A DNA stretch of 64,000 nucleotides, from NCBI GenBank assembly GCA_041690355.1, contig JAWLHK010000001.1, forward strand, positions 186,001 to 250,000, in the 5' to 3' direction. Each line of letters opens with the position of its first letter. Position 1 is the stretch's first letter. A program made the translations under genes and the position numbers. Positions 31,868 through 39,404 of the stretch are shown piece by piece. The notes under the pieces were generated by a model. That model saw nothing but the letters and a program-made list of their open reading frames with translations, searched no databases and was not told the DNA's origin. Source of the DNA: JAWLHK01 sp041690355 [NCBI: bacterium] (GTDB lineage Bacteria > J088 > JAWLBW01).

Positions 31868-32207
31868 AGGGCCAGGGGCCCCCCGGCGAGTAGCCCGAGA
31901 GAATCAGCTGCGTACCGCTTGCTCCGGACACGTAGAACGAAGCGTCGTATTCGATTTCGGCGCCCCCCCAGAGAATGCGCCCCGACAGCGGACAGCCCGG
32001 CACGTCGCAGCGCGCCTCGAGGCGCAGCCGGGATCCCGGCGGCGCCGGTTCTTCGTGCGTCCAGGGTCCGTCGGCATGGATGGTCTGCGTCGTGCCGGCG
32101 ACCGTGTAGGTGATTCGGACCGGGGTGGCGGCTTCGATCTCGAAATCGACCGGCGGCCATCCGCACGCGGTCACGGCGGGCAGGAGAAACAGGATCGCAG
32201 AGCGCAC
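31794..32207 (-). CDS. Small lipoprotein, MmpS-like beta-sandwich
   Basis: A 137-residue protein with a lipoprotein signal (MRSAILFLLPAVTAC). The mature part, VRITYTVAGTTQTIHADGPW ... GGAEIEYDASFYVSG, resembles MmpS-type small beta-sandwich proteins, with two cysteines (ARCDVPGC) that may pair. The C-terminal 25 residues are coded antisense to the end of the TetR gene and read as low-complexity, so the gene may have lost an earlier stop. No neighbour suggests a role. Confidence 0.62.
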   Translation of the reverse strand: MRSAILFLLPAVTACGWPPVDFEIEAATPVRITYTVAGTTQTIHADGPWTHEEPAPPGSRLRLEARCDVPGCPLSGRILWGGAEIEYDASFYVSGASGTQLILSGYSPGGPWPFSPYRASGQASRAESAGSPAPTAR

Positions 32208-32254
32208 GCTTCAATCATACACCCACGCAAGGCCCTGCGGAGGGGACATACTCC

Positions 32255-32283
32255 TTGACGACAACGAACGCTCGTGCTATTTT
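32255..32283 (+). promoter_or_regulatory. Promoter with embedded operator for the second TetR gene
   Basis: TTGACG (32255-32260), a 17-base spacer and TATTTT (32278-32283) form the promoter. The spacer contains AACGAACGCTCGTG (32263-32276), which matches 12 of 14 bases of a perfect palindrome found at 32985-32998. The -10 box ends six bases before the ATG, so the message is probably leaderless. Confidence 0.7.
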
Positions 32284-32289
32284 TTACTT

Positions 32290-32895
32290 ATGAGCAAGGG
32301 AGAGCAGACGCGCACCGCCATTCTCGAGCACGCCACGCGGCTCGCCAGCCAGGTCGGGCTCGAAGGGCTCACCATCGGCCGGCTCGCCCAGGATCTCGAC
32401 CTGTCGAAGAGCGGCCTGTTCGCGCACTTCCAGTCCAAAGAAGCGCTCGAGATCCAGGTGCTCGAACACGCGCGCGAAATTTTCGTCGAAGCCGTCATCG
32501 CACCGGCGCTCAAGCAGCCACGTGGAGAAGCCCGCGTGCGCGCCCTCATGGACCGGTGGATCGAGTGGGGCAAGGGAATTCTTCCGGGCGGCTGCATCTT
32601 CGCGGCCGCTAGCTTCGAGCTCGACGGGCGCCCCGGACCGGTGCGCGACGCGCTCGTCCACTCGCAGACCGACTGGATGGATACGCTGACCCAGGCCGTG
32701 CGCATCGCCATCGAGACGAAAGACTTCAGCGCCGACGTCGACCCTCGCCAGCTGGCTTACGAGATGTACAGCCTGGTGCTCGGGTTCCACCACGCACGGC
32801 ACCTGCTCTCCGATCCGCAAGCCGAGGCCCGGGTGCGCCGGGCCTTCGATAAGCTGCTGAACGACGCCCGGCGACGCGGCCGCAAACCGTCCTGA
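32290..32895 (+). CDS. TetR family regulator controlling the adjacent hydrolase
   Basis: A 201-residue TetR repressor beginning MSKGEQTRTAILEHATRLAS. The HTH ends in IGRLAQDLDLSKSGLFAHFQ-SKEALEIQVL (about 30-60). The C-terminal domain has GGCIFAAASFELDGRPGPVR and a YSLVLGFHHARHLL helix. The start at 32290 was chosen because the HTH begins directly after it and a promoter ends six bases before; the open frame extends upstream to 32110 but that part is not protein-like. An operator copy in its promoter and another just inside the next gene indicate control of itself and of the hydrolase 50 bases downstream. Confidence 0.92.
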   Translation: MSKGEQTRTAILEHATRLASQVGLEGLTIGRLAQDLDLSKSGLFAHFQSKEALEIQVLEHAREIFVEAVIAPALKQPRGEARVRALMDRWIEWGKGILPGGCIFAAASFELDGRPGPVRDALVHSQTDWMDTLTQAVRIAIETKDFSADVDPRQLAYEMYSLVLGFHHARHLLSDPQAEARVRRAFDKLLNDARRRGRKPS

Positions 32896-32944
32896 CCGAA
32901 CCGATTCACGAAAACCCTGGACCGTACCTGAAAAGGAGCTGACC

Positions 32945-33931
32945 ATGCCCAATCAGAAGCCCGAACGGACATCGACCCTAAACGAACGAACGTTCGTTTT
33001 TCGTGCGGGACGCCGGTTGACCGGCGCACTCGGTTCCGCTTTTCCCGCGCTGGCGGCGGCGCGGGCTGAACGGCGGTTTCTCACCCCGCGCCCGACCCCC
33101 GTCCCGCCGGCGCTCGCCGCGGCCGCCGCCAGCGGAGCGCCGGTCTCCTTCTGGTTTCGCGGCGGACGTCTGGCAGGCTGGCGCTGGCCGTCCGCCGTGC
33201 AGCAGGCCTCCGCGAACCGCGCCCCGCTGGTTCTCTTCGTGCACGGCTGGGAAGGGGGTGGGCTTCAGTTCGGCGCCTGGGTACGTCCGCTGACCGAGGC
33301 CGGATACGACGTGGTCGCCTTCGACGGCCCCGCGCACGGGTCGAGCGCGGGCGCCGTGGCGCACCTGCTCGACTTCGCCGCCGCCGCGCGCACCGTGGCC
33401 GACAGCCTCGGCCCCGTGCACGCCGTGATCGCGCACTCCATGGGGGCGGCCGCAACGGCCATCGCGCTCGCCGAAGGACTGCGCGCCGACCGCGCCGTTT
33501 TTCTCGCGCCCCCCGACAACCTCGAAACGCGAGCGCGAAGCTTCGGGCGTTTCGCCGGATTACCCGACCGTGCGCAGGCGCGGTTCGAGCGGCGCCTGGC
33601 CGCGCGCATCGGACGGCCGCTCGAATCGGTGCGCCTCGCGACCCTCGCACGGCTGATCCGGCAGCCGGTGCTCGTCTTTCACGACCCCGGTGACCCGATT
33701 ATCCCATGGTCCGAAGGTGCGTCGGTCGCCGCCCTGCTCCCCGAAGGTGAACTGCGGACGACCAGGAACCTCGGCCACTTCAGGCTCCTGCGCGCGCCGG
33801 AGCTCATCGAAGACGCGCTTGCATTTCTCGGTTCCGCCGCAGACGCCGAGCACCCCGCCCCGGTGCGCGACCTCGGTCTCGCCCGCTTTCTCGACCGTAT
33901 CGACGAGGCGCTGCTCCCACCTCTTTTGTAA
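32945..33931 (+). CDS. Alpha/beta hydrolase
   Basis: A 328-residue serine hydrolase. The oxyanion motif is LVLFVHGWEGGG, the nucleophile elbow AHSMGAAAT (S165), the acid lies in VLVFHDPGDPIIPW and the catalytic histidine in NLGHFRLL. The N-terminal 60 residues are Arg/Ala-rich without a clear export signal. AAGGAG lies seven bases before the ATG. Codons 14-18 (NERTF) are written by a perfect 14-base palindrome that is probably the TetR operator. Substrate unknown; esterase or lipase-like by family. Confidence 0.85.
   Translation: MPNQKPERTSTLNERTFVFRAGRRLTGALGSAFPALAAARAERRFLTPRPTPVPPALAAAAASGAPVSFWFRGGRLAGWRWPSAVQQASANRAPLVLFVHGWEGGGLQFGAWVRPLTEAGYDVVAFDGPAHGSSAGAVAHLLDFAAAARTVADSLGPVHAVIAHSMGAAATAIALAEGLRADRAVFLAPPDNLETRARSFGRFAGLPDRAQARFERRLAARIGRPLESVRLATLARLIRQPVLVFHDPGDPIIPWSEGASVAALLPEGELRTTRNLGHFRLLRAPELIEDALAFLGSAADAEHPAPVRDLGLARFLDRIDEALLPPLL
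32985..32998. promoter_or_regulatory. Perfect palindromic operator inside the hydrolase gene
   Basis: AACGAACGTTCGTT is fully self-complementary and lies 40 bases inside the hydrolase reading frame. It shares 12 of 14 bases with the element in the promoter spacer of the upstream TetR gene. Confidence 0.65.
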
Positions 33932-34017
33932 CCCTTTGCCGCAGAGAGTCCGACCGGCGCCGGACATGACGGACGTAGAACCCGGCGGCGACCGGCTCTC
34001 TGCGGCTTTCTCCAGCG

Positions 34018-34058
34018 GTTCCCTTCGTGGGAACGTGCGGGAACGTGCGGGAACGTGC
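34018..34058. repeat. Three 10-base iterons upstream of the histidine kinase
   Basis: GGGAACGTGC occurs three times in direct tandem (34029-34058), one per helical turn, and an inverted half-site GTTCCC lies just before (34018-34023). GGTCCCG follows directly. A TATGAT box (34092-34097) for the kinase lies 34 bases downstream, so these could be activator sites. Confidence 0.65.
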
Positions 34059-34111
34059 GGTCCCGTCATCGCCGCGCCCGCCGAAACCGGGTATGATCAA
34101 GGCGCGCGCCT

Positions 34112-35455
34112 ATGCCCCCTTCCCAACCCTCCATGCCCGCCCGCGTCTTCGCGGCCCTGCGGCGCTTCTTTCTACTCGACGACGAGTTCCGGGAAAACGA
34201 CCGCGCCTTCAAGGAATACGCCAACGGGCTTCGAGCCAGGGTCGCCCTCTACGGTTCCTGGCTCATCATCGCCCTCGTGCTGCTTGCCTGGCCCGTGGAT
34301 TACTTTGCGCTGCGCGACAATCCGGCCCTTCTTGCCCGGGCGTCCTTCTGGCGGACCATCCAGGCGTTGAATGCGCTGGGCATCGCGTTGCTGTTCGCGC
34401 GCTCTTCCTGGGCGAAGCGCAATGCGTACTGGCTGTCGCTTCCCGTCGCGCTGGTCTGGTCCGCCGGATGGCCCGCCTACCGGATCGCCGCCTACCACGA
34501 CCCCGGATTCGGGCTCAGCTATCCGCTTGCCGTTGTCGCGCTGGTGCTCATCCTGCCGTTCTTTCAGCGGCTCCTCGCCACGACGGCCGTGGTGCTGCTG
34601 ACCTGGATTTCCTACGTCTTCCAGTACGCGCTGGTGCACGGAAGCGAACCTGCCTTCCGGTTTCCGCCGAACATGGCGATCATCCTGGTGACCATGAGCG
34701 TCTTCGGGCACATCGTGTACCGCCTGCTGCGCAGCAACTTCAACCACGTCGCGCTGCTGGAAAAGCGCGTCGCCGAGCGCACCGCCGATCTGCGCTGGCT
34801 GCTGGCCTCGCAGGAGGCGACCCTCGAGCTCGAACGCACGCGCATCTCCCGCGAGCTGCATGATGTCATGGGGCAGCTCATCACGCGCCTGCGCATCAGC
34901 ACCGACCTTCTCGCCGAGGAAGTGACCGTACCGGCCCACAAAGCGCGCATTGAAGACATGAGCCAGAAAATCGACATGCTCATGGCCAGCACGCGCAGCG
35001 CGATTCATGAGCTTCGCCCCAAACAGCTCGACGACGGCAACCTGCCGAATCTGGTCGAGGACTTTCTCGTCGATCTGAAAGGAAAGTGCGCCGTCGAGGT
35101 CGAGTGGGAAATCGCCCCGCTCGACGCCGTCGTCTCTCCCGAAATCAAGCTGGCGGCCCTGCGCATCATTCAGGAAGCGACGACGAACGCCCTCAAGCAC
35201 GGCGGGTGCCGCCGGCTTTTTCTGTCGCTCACGCAGGCGGGCCGGGGCGCGGGTTTCGCGCTTGAAGTCCACGACGACGGCTCGGGTCCCGGTAATGCGC
35301 TGGCCGAGCGGCCGTCGGGTCTTGGCGTCATCGGGATGCGCGAGCGCGCCGAATGGCTCGGGGCACAATTCACCGTTGAGGAAAGTCTGCGGCTGGGGGG
35401 TACGGCCGTCCGGGTGCGCTTTTCCGCCGAAACGGCCGGTATCGCGACAGTCTAG
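34112..35455 (+). CDS. NarL-type sensor histidine kinase (HisKA_3)
   Basis: A 447-residue inner-membrane kinase. Six predicted helices lie between about residues 45 and 205 without a large extracytoplasmic domain, followed by a coiled segment and the HisKA_3 box ELERTRISRELHDVMGQLIT with phospho-acceptor H250. The ATPase domain shows IIQEATTNALKHGGCRRL (N box) and DDGSGPGNALAERPSGLGVI then GMRERAEWLGAQF (G boxes). It should phosphorylate the NarL/FixJ regulator encoded convergently next door. The stop TAG is shared with that gene's stop through CTAG. An alternative ATG at 34133 is in frame. Confidence 0.9.
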   Translation: MPPSQPSMPARVFAALRRFFLLDDEFRENDRAFKEYANGLRARVALYGSWLIIALVLLAWPVDYFALRDNPALLARASFWRTIQALNALGIALLFARSSWAKRNAYWLSLPVALVWSAGWPAYRIAAYHDPGFGLSYPLAVVALVLILPFFQRLLATTAVVLLTWISYVFQYALVHGSEPAFRFPPNMAIILVTMSVFGHIVYRLLRSNFNHVALLEKRVAERTADLRWLLASQEATLELERTRISRELHDVMGQLITRLRISTDLLAEEVTVPAHKARIEDMSQKIDMLMASTRSAIHELRPKQLDDGNLPNLVEDFLVDLKGKCAVEVEWEIAPLDAVVSPEIKLAALRIIQEATTNALKHGGCRRLFLSLTQAGRGAGFALEVHDDGSGPGNALAERPSGLGVIGMRERAEWLGAQFTVEESLRLGGTAVRVRFSAETAGIATV

Positions 35456-36120
35456 GGCTTTTCCCAGCGGGCTTCGGACAGCAGCCCGTGCGCCGCCGCG
35501 TACGACAGGATATTGCGCGAATCGGCGACGCCCAGCTTCTCGCGGATATTCTTGAGGTGGGTGCTCACCGTACTCGCGTCGATGCCGAGTTTGCGCGCGA
35601 TGACGTTGGTGCTCAGTCCGCCGACGTAGAGGCGGAAGATTTCGGTCTCGCGGAACGAGAACGTTTCGTGCGGCAGCTGTGCGCCCCGCTGCGACGAGTC
35701 GAGCAGGAGCGCGTGCAGTTCATCGGAAAAGAAATCGCCGCCGGCGGCCACCGCCCGCAGCGCCTCGAGAAGCACCCGCGACGAACTCCCCTTGGTGACG
35801 TACCCTTTGACGCCCGCTCGCACGAGCCGCACCGCGTAGCCGTCTTCGGGGCGCATCGTGAGGATGATGATGCGCAGGGTCGGCTGCAGGCGCCTCACTT
35901 TCGTCACCAGGTCCAGCGTCGACAAGCCCGGCAGCGACAGGTCGAGCAGCAGCAGATCCCAATGTCCATCGGCGGCTCTGGCGGCGACGTCGTCACCGTG
36001 GCCGCTTTCGCCCACGACGATGAACTCCGGCTGCCGCCCGATGAGCTCGCGCAGGCCATCACGCACGAGCTCGTGGTCGTCGGCCAGAAAGACGCGGATG
36101 CGGGGGTTTACGGGAGTCAC
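35452..36120 (-). CDS. NarL/FixJ-family response regulator
   Basis: A 222-residue two-domain regulator. The receiver domain (about 8-125) has the acidic pair in FLADDHELVRDGL, phospho-acceptor D60 in LLLLDLSLPG, T in IIILTMRPED and K in GYVTKGSS. The C-terminal LuxR HTH (about 150-210) reads FSFRETEIFRLYVGGLSTNV then IARKLGIDASTVSTHLKNIR and EKLGV. It is the likely partner of the convergent HisKA_3 kinase. Targets are unknown; the 10-base iterons before the kinase gene are candidates. Confidence 0.93.
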   Translation of the reverse strand: MTPVNPRIRVFLADDHELVRDGLRELIGRQPEFIVVGESGHGDDVAARAADGHWDLLLLDLSLPGLSTLDLVTKVRRLQPTLRIIILTMRPEDGYAVRLVRAGVKGYVTKGSSSRVLLEALRAVAAGGDFFSDELHALLLDSSQRGAQLPHETFSFRETEIFRLYVGGLSTNVIARKLGIDASTVSTHLKNIREKLGVADSRNILSYAAAHGLLSEARWEKP

Positions 36121-36130
36121 GGGTGCTTCG

Positions 36131-39100
36131 TCACTTCAGTTTATACAGATACCCCGCGTTCGTCGCCACATAGACGTACCCCTCGGCATCGACGACCGGC
36201 GAACCGAAGTTGACGCCGGCCTTGTCGTAATGCCACTTTACGGTACCGTCGGGGTTCAGCGCCACGAGCTTCTCCCAGGTTCCGAGATAGATGGTGCCGT
36301 CGGCGCCGATGGCCGGCGGATTGCCCCCCAGCGAGTCGTACCACCACTTGCGGGTACCGTCGGGCGAGACGGCCGAGAGGTTCCCGTTGGTGGTCTTCAC
36401 GTAGATCGTGCCGTCGGGTCCGATCTTCGGCGGATTGACATCCTGACCTATGTTTACCGACCAGAGCACGCCGCCGGTGGCCGCAACAGCATACAGGTGA
36501 TTATCCTCACCGCCTGCATATACGGTCCCGTCACCGCCGAGCGCCAGGGAGCTCACCGCGCCGGAGGCCACTGTGACCGCCCACGACGTGGCTCCATCGG
36601 GATAAACTGAGAACAGGGTGGCTCCCACCACAACGTAGCTCTGGCCTTCGGCGTTGACGACGACGTTCGACGTCAGAACGTTGGTGGTCAGGGGGTCCAG
36701 ATCGGTCGCCCAGATCTCAGAGCCGTCGGCCGGATCGAACAGACGAAACAACTGAGAGGCCTCGGATGCGGCAAATATCCGGCCATCGGACCCAGGCACC
36801 GGTTCCCTGTGATGACCGCCGCCGGTAGAAACGGTCCAGTACACGTGGCCGTCGGTTTCGCGAATGGCGTGCAGCATTCCATTGTTGCCGGCGGCGTAGA
36901 CCGTACCCCCCGAAGAAATTGCGGCCTTCACGCCGTATGTCGCGGTGGCTTTCGACCACAATTCGGATCCGTCCGTCGCACGGCGCGCAAAGACCGAAGT
37001 CTGAAACCGGGAGCCGACGATCGTGCCCTCGGCGCTGAGCGAGAGCGGGAGGTGCGCATCCGTCCCGACGAACACCGCATAGACGACCGTCCCGGTAGTA
37101 TCGACAGGAGCCGGCAGCATATCCGTCCCCAGCATTTCGGCAAAGTAGTGCTGCCCCGTGTTCTGCAGATCGTTGCCGTTGCCGGCCCATTGCGTCGGCG
37201 AGGTGATGGCGGCGGCTCCCGTAAACCAGCCCGTGTACCCCTGCGCATCCGTGACGGCAAGTTCGAACTGGTAGATACCCGGCACGCCAGGCGCATCCCA
37301 CACGGCCGTTTCTCCCTGCGCGGTGACCGTGCCGCCGATGCGCCACCAGACGTCGGTCACCGCGGCGCCCGTATAGCTGCCGGTTTCGACCGCGAGACTC
37401 CACCGGTTGGCCGTCGAGGCGGGGGTCACCATGACTCCGGTCACACCCGGGCCGGCGGTACGTACCGCTAAGGAGAGGTCGCGGTAGGTTGCGCCGTCGC
37501 TGACGCGTGCCGTCAACGCGATTTCTGCGTAGGTTTCAGCCGGGGCCGTGACTGAATACGTCGACCCGGTGGCCACGGTCACGCCGTCGCGAAGCCAGGC
37601 ATAGGAAAGCGTATCCCCTTCGTAATCGGCGGCCCAGACCTGAATGGTCGTTGTTTCGCCGGGAGCTTTCACGCCGGCGCCCATGGTCATGACCCAGTAG
37701 GGAGAGTCGTTGACGGGGTTGACCGTCACCGTGACCTCTGCCGGATCGGACCACGCCGTGCCGTCACTGACCCGATAGGAAAACGTGTCAGTGCCGTGCC
37801 AGTTGAAGGAAGGCGAGTAGCGGAAGGCATCCTCCGATGGAAAGCTCAGCGTCCCGTTCGCCGGGTTCGCGGTGATCTCATAGACGAGTACGTCACTCGC
37901 GTCTGCATCGCTTCCGGCGAGGGCCTGCTGCACGGCCGTGTCCTCATCGGTGGAGACCGTGATCGGCGCGGCCGTGGGTGCCGTATTCACGATGGTAATG
38001 AACGCACCGAAGACGGCGTCGCCGGTCACGATGCCGTCGAAGGGGGTCACGACGGCGCGAATCTGCGCGCCTTTGACGACGTAGGAACCGGGGAGCGTGT
38101 TCGTGGTGACGGGGACCGCCGAATCGTCGACCTCCCAGGCATAGAGGAACGAAACCGAGTCGCCGTCCACGTCTGCGACGATCATCGGCTCCAGTACCGT
38201 GACCGTCATGCCGGCCCGCCACTCGCTTCCGGCGTACACCAGGGCGGCGGCCGTAGGCGCGTCGTTCACCGGAAGCACCTCGATGGAGACGTCGGCCGGA
38301 AGCGACCACGCCGTGCCGTCGCTCACGCGGAAGCTGAAGCCGTCGGCGCCGTTCCAGTCGGCGTCCGGAGTGTACGTCCAGGAATCGGCATCCGGAAAGG
38401 AGAGCGTCCCGTGCAGCGGGCTTTCGACGATCTCGACTGTGATGTCGTCGGCAACGTCGGCGTCATGATAGAGGTAGATGTTCGTGACTGCCATATCCTC
38501 TGCGGTCGTCAGGTCCGCTGCGTAGGCGACGGGCGAGGTGTTGACGACGGCCGCGACTTCGCTGGCGACCTCTTCGCCCTCTAGGGTGCCGTCGAAGGGT
38601 ACCACGAAGGCCTGCAGAGTGTTTCCCTCGACGACATGAATCGCGGGCAGCGTGGCTCCTTCGGCATCGACCTGGTTTCCGTTCACTTCCCACCGATATC
38701 GGTACCCTTCGGCGTCGCCATCCACGTCGCTCCAGCCCTCGGCCGCGACCGTGACCGTATCGCCGGCGCGGAACGTCGCCGCACCCAGCGTGGCGCCCGT
38801 TGCCGAGGGAAGATCGTTGACCGGTATGACCGTGATCATGACGGTTGCCGAAGCGGATTCGTCGCCGGCGATCGCTTCATAGTCGAAACTGTCGGCGCCG
38901 TGGAAGTCTGCGTGCGGAGTGTACGTGAAACCGGCGGCATCGAGGGTCAGCGTCCCGTTCGAGGGCTGCGTGAGCGCCTTGAACTGGACCCCGGAGGCTC
39001 CCGCCGCATCGCCCGCCGCATCGCCCGCAACATCGCCCGCAACATCGCCCGCAACATCGAACGAAGCGCGCAACGGGGTATCCTCCTCGGTCTGCGCCGA

Positions 39101-39226
39101 AACGTCGTGGGCCTCGAGCAGGCTCTCAGTGATTCGCCGATCCGGTTGCGGAATCGGTTCGGTGCAGCCGAGCACCGCGCCCCAAAGCGCTCCCGCCAGA
39201 ATTCCCGTACGCCAACGGTTTCTCAT
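36131..39226 (-). CDS. Large lipoprotein: cadherin-like/Ig repeats plus PQQ-type beta-propeller
   Basis: A 1031-residue predicted lipoprotein (lipobox AVLGC; start at 39226). After a short linker comes an Ala-Gly-Asp repeat tract (VAGD units, about 56-74), then three cadherin-like/VCBS-type Ig domains with the pattern PSNGTLTL...FTYTPHADFHGADSF and IPVND boundaries (about 80-540). The second half (about 700-1031) is a PQQ-like propeller with blades such as DGTIYVKTTNGNLSAVSPDG and DGTVYAGGEDNHLYAVAATG. The propeller part resembles BamB-type repeats. It is probably a surface protein binding a ligand or polymer; a dehydrogenase is unlikely because no catalytic residues are visible. It sits divergent from a PHP-domain lipoprotein. 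Confidence 0.85.
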   Translation of the reverse strand: MRNRWRTGILAGALWGAVLGCTEPIPQPDRRITESLLEAHDVSAQTEEDTPLRASFDVAGDVAGDVAGDAAGDAAGASGVQFKALTQPSNGTLTLDAAGFTYTPHADFHGADSFDYEAIAGDESASATVMITVIPVNDLPSATGATLGAATFRAGDTVTVAAEGWSDVDGDAEGYRYRWEVNGNQVDAEGATLPAIHVVEGNTLQAFVVPFDGTLEGEEVASEVAAVVNTSPVAYAADLTTAEDMAVTNIYLYHDADVADDITVEIVESPLHGTLSFPDADSWTYTPDADWNGADGFSFRVSDGTAWSLPADVSIEVLPVNDAPTAAALVYAGSEWRAGMTVTVLEPMIVADVDGDSVSFLYAWEVDDSAVPVTTNTLPGSYVVKGAQIRAVVTPFDGIVTGDAVFGAFITIVNTAPTAAPITVSTDEDTAVQQALAGSDADASDVLVYEITANPANGTLSFPSEDAFRYSPSFNWHGTDTFSYRVSDGTAWSDPAEVTVTVNPVNDSPYWVMTMGAGVKAPGETTTIQVWAADYEGDTLSYAWLRDGVTVATGSTYSVTAPAETYAEIALTARVSDGATYRDLSLAVRTAGPGVTGVMVTPASTANRWSLAVETGSYTGAAVTDVWWRIGGTVTAQGETAVWDAPGVPGIYQFELAVTDAQGYTGWFTGAAAITSPTQWAGNGNDLQNTGQHYFAEMLGTDMLPAPVDTTGTVVYAVFVGTDAHLPLSLSAEGTIVGSRFQTSVFARRATDGSELWSKATATYGVKAAISSGGTVYAAGNNGMLHAIRETDGHVYWTVSTGGGHHREPVPGSDGRIFAASEASQLFRLFDPADGSEIWATDLDPLTTNVLTSNVVVNAEGQSYVVVGATLFSVYPDGATSWAVTVASGAVSSLALGGDGTVYAGGEDNHLYAVAATGGVLWSVNIGQDVNPPKIGPDGTIYVKTTNGNLSAVSPDGTRKWWYDSLGGNPPAIGADGTIYLGTWEKLVALNPDGTVKWHYDKAGVNFGSPVVDAEGYVYVATNAGYLYKLK
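39002..39061. repeat. Five 12-base tandem units inside the lipoprotein gene
   Basis: Units CGCCGCATCGCC (two) and CGCAACATCGCC (three, the last ending GAA) encode the repeated G-D-[VA]-A tract on the minus strand. The tract is a likely site of length variation by slippage. Confidence 0.85.
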
Positions 39227-39404
39227 GAACACCCTCCCCGCACGCATGCGGATTCTTGCTTCTGGCTGGCCAGTGTAGCCGTTGCTGCGGACCCCGGGTA
39301 TCCAGAAAACTGGAGTGCGCCCGACACCCCGGGGTCCCATGCCGGCGGCAGGCCGGGGCCGCCGTATGGTATCTTTTTGCGTCTACCCTATGTCCGGAGT
39401 CTCC

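Noticed and set aside
32110-32289. N-terminal extension of the TetR gene at 32290
   Set aside because: The promoter and operator lie inside this stretch and the residues do not belong to a TetR protein.
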